Shown: one piece after another, positions 25,591 to 33,372 of the stretch
Layout of the letters: each line of letters opens with the position of its first letter
How positions within the stretch are numbered: position 1 is the stretch's first letter
From: Anaerolineales bacterium
GTDB lineage: Bacteria; Chloroflexota; Anaerolineae; Anaerolineales; Villigracilaceae
DNA: 64,000 bases
Reading direction: 5' to 3'
NCBI GenBank assembly: GCA_016932715.1
Contig: JAFGCG010000087.1
Span: forward strand, 1 to 64,000
Program-made: the position numbers and the translations under genes
The notes under the pieces: model-generated
Database searches by the model: none
What the model saw: the letters and a program-made list of their open reading frames with translations, nothing else
What the model was told of the DNA's origin: nothing

Positions 25591-26043
25591 GTGGAAAGAT
25601 CGCTCGTCTTAGTGAAACCCGATGGCGTACAACGCGCCTTGATTGGAGAAGTGATTGCACGTCTCGAACGCCGCGGACTTCGTCTGGTTGCCGCGAAGTT
25701 CATCCAGGTCAGCAAGCAGCTGGCGGAAACGCATTATGCCATCCATAAAGGCAAAGCGTTTTATGAAGGATTGATTTCTTATATTACCTCTGCGCCTGTC
25801 ATGGCGATGGTCTGGGAAGGACCGAATGCGATCGCCGCGATCCGCCAGACGATGGGCTCGACCCGTCCGACCGAAGCCGCGCCGGGTTCGCTGCGACATG
25901 ACTTTGCCCTCGAAGTGGGGCGGAATCTCACCCATGCCTCGGATAGCGTGGAGAACGGTGCGAGTGAAGTCGCTTTATGGTTCAAACCCGAAGAACTCGT
26001 GAATTGGAATCGTGAAATAGATGAGTGGATTTTTGAAAAATAA
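25591..26043 (+). CDS. ndk: Nucleoside diphosphate kinase
   Basis: Ndk transfers the gamma-phosphate between nucleoside triphosphates and diphosphates through a phosphohistidine. The 150-residue protein begins MERSLVLVKPDGVQR. It has the active-site motif NLTHASDS, where His is the phosphorylated residue; the usual Gly after it is Ala. RQTMGSTRPTEAAPGSLRHDFA forms the nucleotide site. It starts with GTG at 25591, and GGAGG lies seven bases upstream. The C-terminal tail WFKPEELVNWNREIDEWIFE is typical. The following intergenic region contains repeats and a two-way terminator. Confidence 0.95.
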   Translation: MERSLVLVKPDGVQRALIGEVIARLERRGLRLVAAKFIQVSKQLAETHYAIHKGKAFYEGLISYITSAPVMAMVWEGPNAIAAIRQTMGSTRPTEAAPGSLRHDFALEVGRNLTHASDSVENGASEVALWFKPEELVNWNREIDEWIFEK

Positions 26044-26065
26044 TTGAAGTAACTCACCTTACGCA

Positions 26066-26172
26066 GTTTCACCACGAAGAGCACTGAGAACACAGAGAAA
26101 ACCCTTAAAAAATCTCCGTGGACTCCCCCGGCACCTGCACCCGGGGCAGGTGTGTGCTCTCTGTGGTGAAGG
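26066..26172. repeat. Inverted repeat pair of the CACCACGAAGAGCAC family
   Basis: TTTCACCACGAAGAGCACTG with ACACAGAG is mirrored about 80 bases on by GTGTGCTCTCTGTGGTGAA. Between them is the small palindrome CACCTGCACCCGGGGCAGGTG split around CCCGGGG. The arms could form a long stem. No coding potential is seen. Confidence 0.6.
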
Positions 26173-26223
26173 TGCTTTGTCTGCGTAACGTCAGTGAAGT
26201 AAGAAGAAAGAGGAAAGAAGTAG

Positions 26224-26257
26224 ACCATCCCGCAGACGCAAAAATCTGCGGGATGGT
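26224..26257. terminator. Bidirectional terminator between ndk and the convergent membrane-protein gene
   Basis: A perfect 13-base stem (ACCATCCCGCAGA paired with TCTGCGGGATGGT) closes an eight-base loop. It is flanked by short T/A-rich stretches, and it lies between converging genes. Confidence 0.7.
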
Positions 26258-26301
26258 TCATTTCCGCTTGCCTCGAGTTTTCTGAACCGCTGGTCGCAAA
26301 A

Positions 26302-26691
26302 TCAGCTGTTCCAAATTTTGAGGATGGTGCCCCACATACCCCAAAGCCCACCGAGCATCATCGCCAATCCCGTAAAGAAATAGACGAGGTTCCCCAGGTA
26401 AGGGACCGGGAAACTGAGGAAAAATATGATATATCCCTGCAGGGTCTCAGTCGCAATCCAGATCATCAGAGCAAGCCCGGCAAGCGCGGTACCCATGCCG
26501 ATGAGAGTGATCAGGGGGCTTTGTCGCATTGCAATTGCACCTGTGTTCTCCGCCTCCACCTGCTGGACAAACTTCTCCGCGGCGTTCCAATTGATCCCGC
26601 TTATTTCACAAAGCTTCTGAATAATGTCGTTGCGCTGGTGATGCTTGCCGAGCTCGCGGATCACAAAATCTGTTGCCTGCTGTTTGTTCAT
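26302..26691 (-). CDS. Small membrane protein of unknown function (two transmembrane helices)
   Basis: The 129-residue protein (from ATG 26691) starts with a charged helical region containing FVIRELGKHHQRNDIIQKLCE. That resembles a short helical DNA- or protein-binding bundle with a Trp (GINWNAAEKFVQQVE). It is followed by two hydrophobic helices (LITLIGMGTALAGLALMIWI and a Gly-rich LVYFFTGLAMMLGGLWGMWG). I do not recognise a named family. ATG 26691 has GGAG nearby; ATG 26703 would add four residues. It may be the last gene of the response regulator-thpR-rsfS group, 35 bases after rsfS. Confidence 0.65.
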   Translation of the reverse strand: MNKQQATDFVIRELGKHHQRNDIIQKLCEISGINWNAAEKFVQQVEAENTGAIAMRQSPLITLIGMGTALAGLALMIWIATETLQGYIIFFLSFPVPYLGNLVYFFTGLAMMLGGLWGMWGTILKIWNS

Positions 26692-26725
26692 TGTCGTCTC
26701 CATTGTTGGCGTATATCATTGGAGT

Positions 26726-27070
26726 TCACTGCACTCGTAGCAGTACTTTCCCGTCACTCCATAACTCTTCCAGGTCATAATACGTACGCTGGTCAGGTGA
26801 GAAGAGATGTACGACGACATCCCCGTAGTCGAGAACGAGCCAGCCTTCCTGTGACTGTCCTTCGACGCGGCCCTTTTTCCTGTAATCCTTCCTGGTGGAC
26901 TCGAGCACAGCCTTGGCGAGCGCGTCGAGCATGCGGTCGCTGGTGCCGTTGCAGATGACGAAATAATCAGTAAACGATGCAATGTCCTTGATGTCGAGAA
27001 GCAGGATGTCCTCGCCCTTTTTGTCCTCCAGGGCGGCGACGATTTTATGTGCAAGTTCGAGTGCGTTCAG
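26726..27070 (-). CDS. rsfS: Ribosomal silencing factor RsfS, apparent CTG start
   Basis: RsfS binds ribosomal protein L14 and blocks subunit joining when nutrients fall. The frame encodes the complete family pattern: ELAHKIVAALEDKKGEDILL, then LLDIKDIASFTDYFVICNGTS, then the C-terminal GWLVLDYGDVVVHLFSPDQRTYYDLEELW split over two strands. There is no ATG, GTG or TTG upstream of the conserved N-terminus before an in-frame TGA at 27076-27074. The only plausible start is CTG at 27070. It sits six bases after GAGG, within an eight-base match to the extended Shine-Dalgarno (GAGGTGAT). The product would be 114 residues, the normal size. The next ATG (26932) would lose the L14-contacting half. Confidence 0.85.
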   Translation of the reverse strand: MNALELAHKIVAALEDKKGEDILLLDIKDIASFTDYFVICNGTSDRMLDALAKAVLESTRKDYRKKGRVEGQSQEGWLVLDYGDVVVHLFSPDQRTYYDLEELWSDGKVLLRVQ

Positions 27071-27088
27071 ATATCACCTCATGAAAGC

Positions 27089-27670
27089 TTACGACTTTTT
27101 CAATGATGCCGAATGCAAGCGCGTATAAACGGAGCCGGTGGGCTGCAAGTCGCTTTTGTACAAGTGCAGCGAGTCTACTCTGGTTGTGCCGAGTGAGTCA
27201 ATCTTTGTCCCTTCCAGGGCGCGGCGAATGGTCTGCTGTTCGGTCGCCGTGATATTTTGTTTGACGCGTCCGATCGTCAGATGTGGCGAGAAGTCGCGTT
27301 CTTCCGATTCGTAGCCCAGCCGCCGGGAGGCGGCCTCGATCCCGCGGTGAAGTGCGCTCAGCACGGCCGGGGCCTGGATTCCGATATAGATGACGCGCGG
27401 CCGCTTCGGGCTGGGGAAAGAGCCGAGTCCGTTCAGCTGGAGCTCGAAGCAGTCGAAGAGGTCCGCTTCGGCGCGGATCATCTGGGTCAGCATATCCACG
27501 TTCGAGGGGGAAACATCTCCCAAAAACTTTAACGTCAAATGCATGTTTTCCATGGGGACCCAGCGAATCAGCGTGCTGAGTTCTTTCTGCAGCTCAGCTG
27601 TAGCGCTGCAAACGGCTTGCCGAATCGCAAGGGGAATTTCAACTGCAATGAAGGCGCGCAGAAGGTTCAT
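27089..27670 (-). CDS. thpR: RNA 2',3'-cyclic phosphodiesterase
   Basis: This is a member of the 2H phosphoesterase (LigT/ThpR) family that opens 2',3'-cyclic phosphates on RNA to 2'-phosphates. The 193-residue product has both HxTx motifs, HLTL at H44 and HLTI at H130, at the usual spacing, and begins with the family's MNLLRAFIAVEIP. It lies four bases after the response regulator stop and 18 bases before the rsfS start on the minus strand, so the three are probably one operon. Confidence 0.92.
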   Translation of the reverse strand: MNLLRAFIAVEIPLAIRQAVCSATAELQKELSTLIRWVPMENMHLTLKFLGDVSPSNVDMLTQMIRAEADLFDCFELQLNGLGSFPSPKRPRVIYIGIQAPAVLSALHRGIEAASRRLGYESEERDFSPHLTIGRVKQNITATEQQTIRRALEGTKIDSLGTTRVDSLHLYKSDLQPTGSVYTRLHSASLKKS

Positions 27671-27674
27671 CTGT

Positions 27675-28067
27675 TCAAATCGCTGGGGACGGACCCCCGA
27701 GTGCGTGTTCCACCGCTTCTTTCAACTCGAGGAAGCCAACGGGCTTGGTCAGGTAGGTGGAGGCGCCAGCCTCCATGCCGTTTTTGATATCGGCCGGCAT
27801 GCTCTTGGCAGTGACAACGATGACCGGGATATTGGCAAGCGTGGGGTCACGGCGCATTTGCCGCAGAATATCGAGACCGGAGACATCGGGCATCATGATA
27901 TCAAGCAGGATGATATCCGGTTTTTCGGCGTTCATCATAGCAATGGCGGGTATGCTGGAGGACGTTTTTAATACGCGGAAGCCGCTGACCCGCATCATTT
28001 CGGCGAACAGTTCAGCAGCATCAGCTTCGTCTTCGATGATCAAAACAGTTTTTTCGGGCGGTGCCAT
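27675..28067 (-). CDS. Single-domain response regulator (CheY-like)
   Basis: The 130-residue receiver domain has no output domain. The acidic pair is in IIEDEADA (E12, D13), the phosphorylated Asp is D56 in IILLDIMMPD, the switch Thr lies in VVTAKS and the conserved Lys in YLTKPVG. It would signal by protein contact after phosphorylation by an unlinked histidine kinase. I start at ATG 28067; the frame is open upstream but unrelated. It is the first gene of the thpR-rsfS group. Confidence 0.9.
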   Translation of the reverse strand: MAPPEKTVLIIEDEADAAELFAEMMRVSGFRVLKTSSSIPAIAMMNAEKPDIILLDIMMPDVSGLDILRQMRRDPTLANIPVIVVTAKSMPADIKNGMEAGASTYLTKPVGFLELKEAVEHALGGPSPAI

Positions 28068-28224
28068 ATGCGGTTTTTCTTTGGATAACAATAGCATAAG
28101 ATAAGGGAATTCGCAAGGGGACGCTGGTCTTTTGAAGTTATCGCGGTCTCGTGTAAGAATTCTTGTCCCTCCTCTATCTAGGAATAGGACCAATTGGAGG
28201 TGGATAAGCCTTCGTGGAGATTTT

Positions 28225-28734
28225 ATGAGTGAACTGATCGATTTTCGCGCAGAAAAAGATGGATTTTTTCGGGATCATCCGCAGAGTCCGTTAACGCCTG
28301 AACAGAAACGCAGCTTCGAAGGTTTGCAGTATTTCCCCGAGAATGAAGCGCTGCGACTCGAAGTGCAGGTCGAGAAACTGTTTGACCAGCCGCCCATTCA
28401 GATGCAGACCTCGACCGGAGGCGTGCAAACCTATGTGCGTCACTCCCGCTTCAAGTTCCAGGTGGAGGGCCAGGAAGCCGAGCTGACAATTTATCAAAAT
28501 GAGAATGGGTATTTCCTGCCGTTTGTCGATGCGCTTGCCGGAAAGGAAACCTACCCGGCCGGGCGCTACCTGGAGCCTGAGGAACTGTATGGCAATCGTT
28601 TCCTTGTGGATTTCAACCTGGCGTACAACCCCTACTGCGCCTACAACGAGATGTGGTCCTGCCCGATTACGCCTGCGGAGAACCGGTTGAGGGTCCCGAT
28701 CCGCGCCGGGGAAAAATCATTCGCGCATGAATAG
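28225..28734 (+). CDS. DUF1684 domain-containing protein
   Basis: The 169-residue soluble protein matches DUF1684. It has FRAEKDGFFRDHPQSPLTP at the start. The core has LTIYQNENGYFLPFVDALAGKETYPAGRYLEP divided into strands, then VDFNLAYNPYCAYNEMWSCPITPAENRLRVPIRAGEK. The conserved Asn-Pro-Cys-Ala-Tyr and CPxTPxEN segments suggest a ligand or metal site, but no activity has been assigned. GGAGA precedes the ATG at 28225. It converges with the sigma/anti-sigma pair. Confidence 0.85.
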   Translation: MSELIDFRAEKDGFFRDHPQSPLTPEQKRSFEGLQYFPENEALRLEVQVEKLFDQPPIQMQTSTGGVQTYVRHSRFKFQVEGQEAELTIYQNENGYFLPFVDALAGKETYPAGRYLEPEELYGNRFLVDFNLAYNPYCAYNEMWSCPITPAENRLRVPIRAGEKSFAHE

Positions 28735-28773
28735 CTGCCCAGCAAATCTATAAAAAAGACAGGCAGGCGCCCG

Positions 28774-29070
28774 TCATTTTTGATCCTTGCTTGTTTTCTC
28801 GAGGACGTCCAGAAGCGCCTCGTATTCTTCGCAGCAGTCCGGACAGAGATCCAGGTGTTCACGGACGAGCGGCATCAAATCCTCCGCATCCTTTTTGTCC
28901 ACTTCTCTTTCCACGTACTCGTCGATCTTTGTAAAGACCTCGTCGCAGGAGCACCCCTCTTCCTGTACGCTTTCGAGCACATGCAGGAAACCCAGGACCG
29001 CCTCGTTGGAAAGTTCTTCATGCGGATTGAAACTCTTCTTGATTTTTTGAATGATGGCTCGAATGTTCAT
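28774..29070 (-). CDS. Putative anti-sigma factor with zinc-finger-like motif
   Basis: This 98-residue soluble protein carries HLDLCPDCCEEYEALLDVLE near its C-terminus, the His-x3-Cys-x2-Cys pattern of zinc-binding anti-sigma domains. An additional CSC lies at mid-protein. It follows the ECF sigma gene by 34 bases on the same strand. There is no transmembrane helix, so it would act in the cytosol, perhaps as a redox- or zinc-sensitive inhibitor of that sigma factor (inference). Confidence 0.72.
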   Translation of the reverse strand: MNIRAIIQKIKKSFNPHEELSNEAVLGFLHVLESVQEEGCSCDEVFTKIDEYVEREVDKKDAEDLMPLVREHLDLCPDCCEEYEALLDVLEKTSKDQK

Positions 29071-29104
29071 AGTCGTTGTTTTGATGTTTGGCGTGTTGCT
29101 AATC

Positions 29105-29743
29105 TTACTTTTGCTCGAAAAGAGTCAGGACTTCGTAAGGTGAGATATCTTCCATGGAGAGCCGTCTTCTCAATCGCAGGCGGGCATCGTGCAGCAGTTT
29201 GTACAGGGCGTTGCGGTTGGTCTTGAGTTTGCGCGCCGCATCTTCCATGGGCATATCCTGAACGCCGAGCAGGAGGAGCGCCTGGCGCTGACGGTCGGTC
29301 AGCTCCTCCTCGATGATGCGGCTGACGCGTGCCAGCATGTCGGCGCGCTCGGCGGAGGTCTCGGGTCCGGCCTGGGGGTCAGCCAGCAAGCCGGGGGGCG
29401 GAGGAACGTCTTCGTTTTCCGTGAGCTCATCCAGGGACGAATCGCGCCAGCGTTTGCGGCGCAGTTCCGTGAGGGCAATCCGCACAGCGATCTTGTGAAC
29501 CCAGGTCGTGAACTGGCTGCGGCCCTCGAACGTGTTCAACTGGTCGAGGACGCGCAGGAGGGTTTCCTGTGTCACTTCCTCGACAAGGGAATTGAACTGG
29601 GGCTGGTCAGGAGAAAGCCAGCGCGAAAGCGCGTACGGTAACCCTTTGTGGATGACCTCCCGCAAATCTTCGAGTGCGGCTTCGCGCGCTGGACCCGGGG
29701 TTGCCAGGTCTGAGAGCCAGGCTTTGTTGGTTCGTGTGGGCAT
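29105..29743 (-). CDS. ECF-type RNA polymerase sigma factor
   Basis: The 212-residue protein has region 2 (EVTQETLLRVLDQLNTFEGRSQFTTWVHKIA, motif split over residues about 55-90). Region 4 has LTDRQRQALLLLGVQDMPMEDAARKLKTNRNALYKLLHDARLRLRR as helix-turn-helix. Between them is a Pro-rich linker. It directs polymerase to a specific regulon and is probably held by the anti-sigma factor downstream. A TATAAT-like box lies only 8-13 bases ahead of ATG 29743, so the transcript may be nearly leaderless. Confidence 0.9.
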   Translation of the reverse strand: MPTRTNKAWLSDLATPGPAREAALEDLREVIHKGLPYALSRWLSPDQPQFNSLVEEVTQETLLRVLDQLNTFEGRSQFTTWVHKIAVRIALTELRRKRWRDSSLDELTENEDVPPPPGLLADPQAGPETSAERADMLARVSRIIEEELTDRQRQALLLLGVQDMPMEDAARKLKTNRNALYKLLHDARLRLRRRLSMEDISPYEVLTLFEQK

Positions 29744-29781
29744 AGGATGAGATTATAAAACAGAAATGTCAAAATTAAGAC

Positions 29782-29805
29782 ATAACGAGCCATATGGCTC
29801 GTTAT
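29782..29805 (-). terminator. Hairpin following tRNA-Val
   Basis: A perfect ten-base stem (ATAACGAGCC with GGCTCGTTAT) closes the loop ATAT. On the minus strand it follows the tRNA by seven bases and is succeeded by a moderately T-rich stretch, so it probably ends the tRNA transcript. Confidence 0.55.
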
Positions 29806-29812
29806 TGTGTGT

Positions 29813-29886
<74 letters not shown>

Positions 29887-29898
29887 GGGGTGACGCAG

Positions 29899-29927
29899 AT
29901 TATAGTATAGGCATTCTGCTTTGACAA
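29899..29927 (-). promoter_or_regulatory. Promoter of tRNA-Val
   Basis: On the minus strand TTGTCA (29927-29922) and a perfect TATAAT (29904-29899) are 17 bases apart. The tRNA begins 12 bases after the -10 box. Confidence 0.75.
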
Positions 29928-29975
29928 GTAGTCCGCCGCTTGTATACTTGGATACCTGTGTACCTGTCTATGTGC

Positions 29976-31133
29976 TTAGGGCGGCGGCAAAACGTCCCAG
30001 GGATTGACCCAGGATGAGAGTGACCGAATCTCGAAGTGCAAGTGCGAGCCGCTGGAACGCCCGGTGTTGCCGAAGGCGCCGATCAGCTCACCCTGGCCCA
30101 CGCTCTGGCCACACCCGACGTTGATCCCGCTTAAGTGGGCATACAAGGACTGGAAGTTGTTGCCATGGTCGACCATGATCATATTTCCATAACCGTAATT
30201 GTTCCAGCCCGCATAAACCACCACGCCCGCGTCCGTTGCATACACAGCTTCGCCGGTGTTGCCAGCAATATCGATGCCGCGGTGTATGTTAGCGTTGTAG
30301 TCAAACCCAGATAGATAGTGTTTGTTGGCTGGCCAAACAAACGTGCCATAGCCGACCGCCCCACCGCTGACCGGATCACAGGCGCCGGGGCCCATCACCC
30401 GCGCCGCGGCTGGATTCTCGCGCGTCACGCCCAGTGGTGCATACCAGGTGGTTAGCTCGCGCTTACCGCCGGGAACAAAGAGCCAGGTTCCGTCTGGGAT
30501 ATTGGGATTGGCAAGATCAATCGTCGCTGGATCGATGTTGTTTGCCGGAGCATTGACGATGTCTTCAGGCTTTGCGCCAAAATATTCTGCGAAGGCGATC
30601 AAGCCGCCCTTATTTTCTTTGGTCCATTCCCAATAGATGCCATCGGAAGGAAGAATAATTAATTCCTGCCCGGGTGTCAGTGAATGTGGATCATCAAGCA
30701 AAACCGAGTAATTGCCCCATAGGACTGTTTCAGGTTTCAAACCAAATTTCTCAGCGATCCCGAACAGTGTATCGCCCTCGACCACTGTATATTTGACCAG
30801 GTCCTGCCGGGGACGCGAAGGGATGTTCGTGTGCACCTGCGCCAAACGCGGGATTCCGCCAAAGACTACGTCGCTTTGTGAGGCAAACCCTTCGACCTGC
30901 GGGACGGGAGCTGTGGGTCCTGTTGGCAGGGTGTTGGCAGCCTCTTCGACGGCTGGTGTTTGTGCATAGAACAACCTCAGCAGCCAGATCACCGTGACGA
31001 GCAGGATAACGGAAAGTAACGTGGTGCCCGCGCGCAGCATGGATTCCCCTAAACCGATACCGACTAACGTGTTTAAAAGACGGGGAAAAAAGCCAGGAGC
31101 TTCATCGTTCTTCTTTGAGGGGTTGTTGTCCAT
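29976..31133 (-). CDS. LysM and M23 (LytM-type) peptidoglycan endopeptidase
   Basis: The 385-residue protein has a cytoplasmic tail and one transmembrane helix (LLSVILLVTVIWLLRLFYA, about 38-56). One clear LysM domain follows (YTVVEGDTLFGIAEKFGLKPETVLWGN segment) and a weaker second one. The C-terminal M23 metallopeptidase domain begins with HRGIDIAG (His near residue 281), continues with VVYAGWNNYGYGN, LYAHLS and GNTGRSSG, and ends with HLHFEIR (His near 363). The zinc ligands are present. It cleaves peptide cross-links or, in a cell lacking classical peptidoglycan, plays a wall-like role; the substrate is inferred. Confidence 0.92.
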   Translation of the reverse strand: MDNNPSKKNDEAPGFFPRLLNTLVGIGLGESMLRAGTTLLSVILLVTVIWLLRLFYAQTPAVEEAANTLPTGPTAPVPQVEGFASQSDVVFGGIPRLAQVHTNIPSRPRQDLVKYTVVEGDTLFGIAEKFGLKPETVLWGNYSVLLDDPHSLTPGQELIILPSDGIYWEWTKENKGGLIAFAEYFGAKPEDIVNAPANNIDPATIDLANPNIPDGTWLFVPGGKRELTTWYAPLGVTRENPAAARVMGPGACDPVSGGAVGYGTFVWPANKHYLSGFDYNANIHRGIDIAGNTGEAVYATDAGVVVYAGWNNYGYGNMIMVDHGNNFQSLYAHLSGINVGCGQSVGQGELIGAFGNTGRSSGSHLHFEIRSLSSWVNPWDVLPPP

Positions 31134-31213
31134 TAATTTGGTTCTCCAAACAAAACATCATAACATGAGCAAAAATTAAGCGTCAACCCGCGCTGCGCGA
31201 CGTTAACCTGACA

Positions 31214-32476
31214 TTAAGCCTGCGCGCGGTGTACGAGCGGGTTGAGAAGATGCAAACTGCCAACCGTTACCAGCGAGATAATGCCGCCAACGAGCGCAGC
31301 AAGCGGCACGCCCCAGTTTTGAGCCAGCCAGCCGATGAGCAGACTCCCAAACGGGGCCACGCCCTGGAGTGCCCATAAAAAGACACTGAATACGCGGCCG
31401 CGCAGTCCGTTGGGAACGTTTACCTGGATCAGGGTATTCATTGCGACCAACTGCGTGACCGTGCCCCAGCCAATGAAGACCAGTAAAACCAGTGAAATGT
31501 GTAATGTGGGCACCGTTCCAAGCAGGATCAAGGGCAGGATGAGGGCAACCTGACCAAGCGAAAGCATGAAACCCTTATTGCGCGCTGAACTCAGATAGGC
31601 GGCCAGGAATGCTGCCGTCATTGCGCCAGCTCCCTGTGCGGCGTATAAGTAACTGGTACGGGTTGCTACGATGGCTTCGGTATCACTGGTCATTTTGAGC
31701 ACATCACGCGCCAGGGCGGGAATTTGTTGGGAAAGCGGGAATCCAAAGAATCCAACCAGGGCCGCCATCAAAATAATAGATGCGACCAATGTGTTCCTGC
31801 GGATATACGCCAACCCCTCGCGAAATTCCAGACCCAGGCTTTTCCCCGCGTCGACTTCACGCGGGACCTTATAACGCGTCTGTGCAATGAACAATCCCGC
31901 AATCACAAACAGGAAGCTGACCCCATTTGCCAGGAAGACACTGCCTTCCGTGCCTGTGGTAGTGAGCAGCCAGGAGGCTGTCAGCGGACCAATGACACGT
32001 CCCACGTTGAAGGCTGTTGTTTGCAGCGCGATCGCGCTGGGAAGGGCTTCACGCCCAGCCAGTTCGATCAACATGGCTTGCCGGGCTGTGATTTCCACCG
32101 CGCTGGCTGCTCCAAAGATCAGCGCCAGGACACCGATATGCCAGATTTGGACATGTCCTGTAAGTGTCAGGGCAGCCAGACCGAACGCCTGCAGCGACAT
32201 AATGGCTTGAAAGATGATCACCGTCCTGCGTTTATCCCAGCGTTCGACCAGGACGCCGGCCGGTAATGCCAGAAGCAGCGTCGGCAGGGTGGCTGCGAAA
32301 CCGATCAAGCCCAGGTCGAGCGGGCGGCCAGAGATGCGGTACGCCAGATACGGCTGGGCTGTGTTTTGCATCCAGGTGCCAATGACCGAGACAATTTGTC
32401 CGGTCAGAAAAAGAGTAAAGTCGCGTGAAGCCAGCGCGGGGAAGCGCTGGGCAATTGACAAGCGGATTCCTGGCAT
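31214..32476 (-). CDS. MFS transporter (EntS/MFS_3-type exporter)
   Basis: The 420-residue protein has 12 predicted transmembrane helices. The N-terminal motif FTLFLTGQIVSVIGTWMQNTAQPYL is typical of the enterobactin-exporter-like MFS_3 group. VERWDKRRT is the loop 2-3 motif A. The cargo cannot be told; relatives export siderophores, drugs or macrolides. It begins three bases after the SRAP gene on the same strand, so the two share a transcript. Confidence 0.88.
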   Translation of the reverse strand: MPGIRLSIAQRFPALASRDFTLFLTGQIVSVIGTWMQNTAQPYLAYRISGRPLDLGLIGFAATLPTLLLALPAGVLVERWDKRRTVIIFQAIMSLQAFGLAALTLTGHVQIWHIGVLALIFGAASAVEITARQAMLIELAGREALPSAIALQTTAFNVGRVIGPLTASWLLTTTGTEGSVFLANGVSFLFVIAGLFIAQTRYKVPREVDAGKSLGLEFREGLAYIRRNTLVASIILMAALVGFFGFPLSQQIPALARDVLKMTSDTEAIVATRTSYLYAAQGAGAMTAAFLAAYLSSARNKGFMLSLGQVALILPLILLGTVPTLHISLVLLVFIGWGTVTQLVAMNTLIQVNVPNGLRGRVFSVFLWALQGVAPFGSLLIGWLAQNWGVPLAALVGGIISLVTVGSLHLLNPLVHRAQA

Positions 32477-32479
32477 TGT

Positions 32480-33151
32480 TTATTTAGCGGGGAGGACCAG
32501 TTCCGGAGTGTCGTTCGCGGGCGTATTCACCAGTGTACTGACCGGATACGCGTTCATCATCTCGGCGGGGAAGGGCTTGATCAACGGTTTCAGCTGATCG
32601 GGAGTCTGAGGCGAGGGGTCCAGCCATTTGGCGTAATCGCGCGGGTGGAGGATCGCGGGCATGCGGTTGTGAATGATGGTCATGAGTTCGTTAGGTGTAG
32701 TGGTGATGATCGCGCATGATTTCACCTGTGCGCCATCGGGACTGTTCCATGAATCCCAAAGGCCCGCGAACGCGAAAGGTTTGCGATCCTTCATATGGAT
32801 AAAAAAAGGAGTCTTGGTTTTTCGGCCCGGGGCGCCTTTCCATTCATAGAAACCATCCGCAAGGATAAGACAGCGTTTGTATTTGAGACTGCCACGAAAA
32901 GCCGGTTTCTCTGCAAGCGTTTCACCGCGGGCGTTGATCAGCCGGTTGCCAATGCCTGGATCTTTTGCCCACATGGGAATCAGGCCCCAGACGAAAAAAT
33001 CGGCTGTATTCTGATCGTCATTTGGGATCACAAGAACGGGCTGCGTGGGCGCAATATTAAAGCGTGGGGCAAATTTTTCCGGAAAGGTATAAGCAGTAAA
33101 GATTTCCTGTGCTTCTGCAGGATCAATTGTCAGCGTAAATCGTCCACACAT
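32480..33151 (-). CDS. SRAP-domain protein (YedK/HMCES family)
   Basis: SRAP proteins cross-link covalently to abasic sites in single-stranded DNA through the N-terminal Cys2 and protect replication forks. The 223-residue protein starts MCGRFTL. It has PRFNIAPTQP, WGLIPMWAKD, NARGETLAEKPAF (catalytic Glu region), ADGFYEWK and HNRMPAIL (catalytic His). I start at ATG 33151, which places Cys2 correctly and is preceded by GGAGAG. The open frame upstream is a kinase remnant. Confidence 0.94.
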   Translation of the reverse strand: MCGRFTLTIDPAEAQEIFTAYTFPEKFAPRFNIAPTQPVLVIPNDDQNTADFFVWGLIPMWAKDPGIGNRLINARGETLAEKPAFRGSLKYKRCLILADGFYEWKGAPGRKTKTPFFIHMKDRKPFAFAGLWDSWNSPDGAQVKSCAIITTTPNELMTIIHNRMPAILHPRDYAKWLDPSPQTPDQLKPLIKPFPAEMMNAYPVSTLVNTPANDTPELVLPAK

Positions 33152-33171
33152 GTTCTCTCCTTGCTGTAATC

Positions 33172-33345
33172 TTACTCTCTTTGAGACATTTTGGGCAGTG
33201 TGAAGGTAAACGTTGCTCCCCTCCCAGCCCCGATCTACCCAAATGTGCCCGCCATAGACTGCGATGATCCTTTTGACGAGGGTCAAGCCAATCCTGTTGT
33301 CACAAACAGGAAGATCGTTTGTTGTTCCTGGTCTTCTTTTATTCC
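33172..33345 (-). pseudogene. Remnant of a sensor histidine kinase C-terminus
   Basis: Between selB and the SRAP gene the minus strand encodes IGLTLVKRIIAVYGGHIWVD, the G2 box and end of a HATPase_c domain. After a GGGG run the match continues one base out of frame as AGRGATFTFTLP and stops at TAA 33174-33172. Only about 60 residues of the kinase remain, with no upstream histidine box. The orphan response regulator at 27675-28067 need not be related. Confidence 0.65.
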
Positions 33346-33372
33346 ACTTTCGATACACAGACCGGACTGCGG

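Noticed and set aside
28127-28180. A T-arm-like stretch (CGCGGTCTCGTG..TTCTTGTCCCTCC) with an upstream frame encoding SRSRVRILVPPL, as often seen in tRNA ends
   Set aside because: No acceptor, D or anticodon arm can be folded around it. At best it is a decayed tRNA fragment, and chance similarity is as likely.
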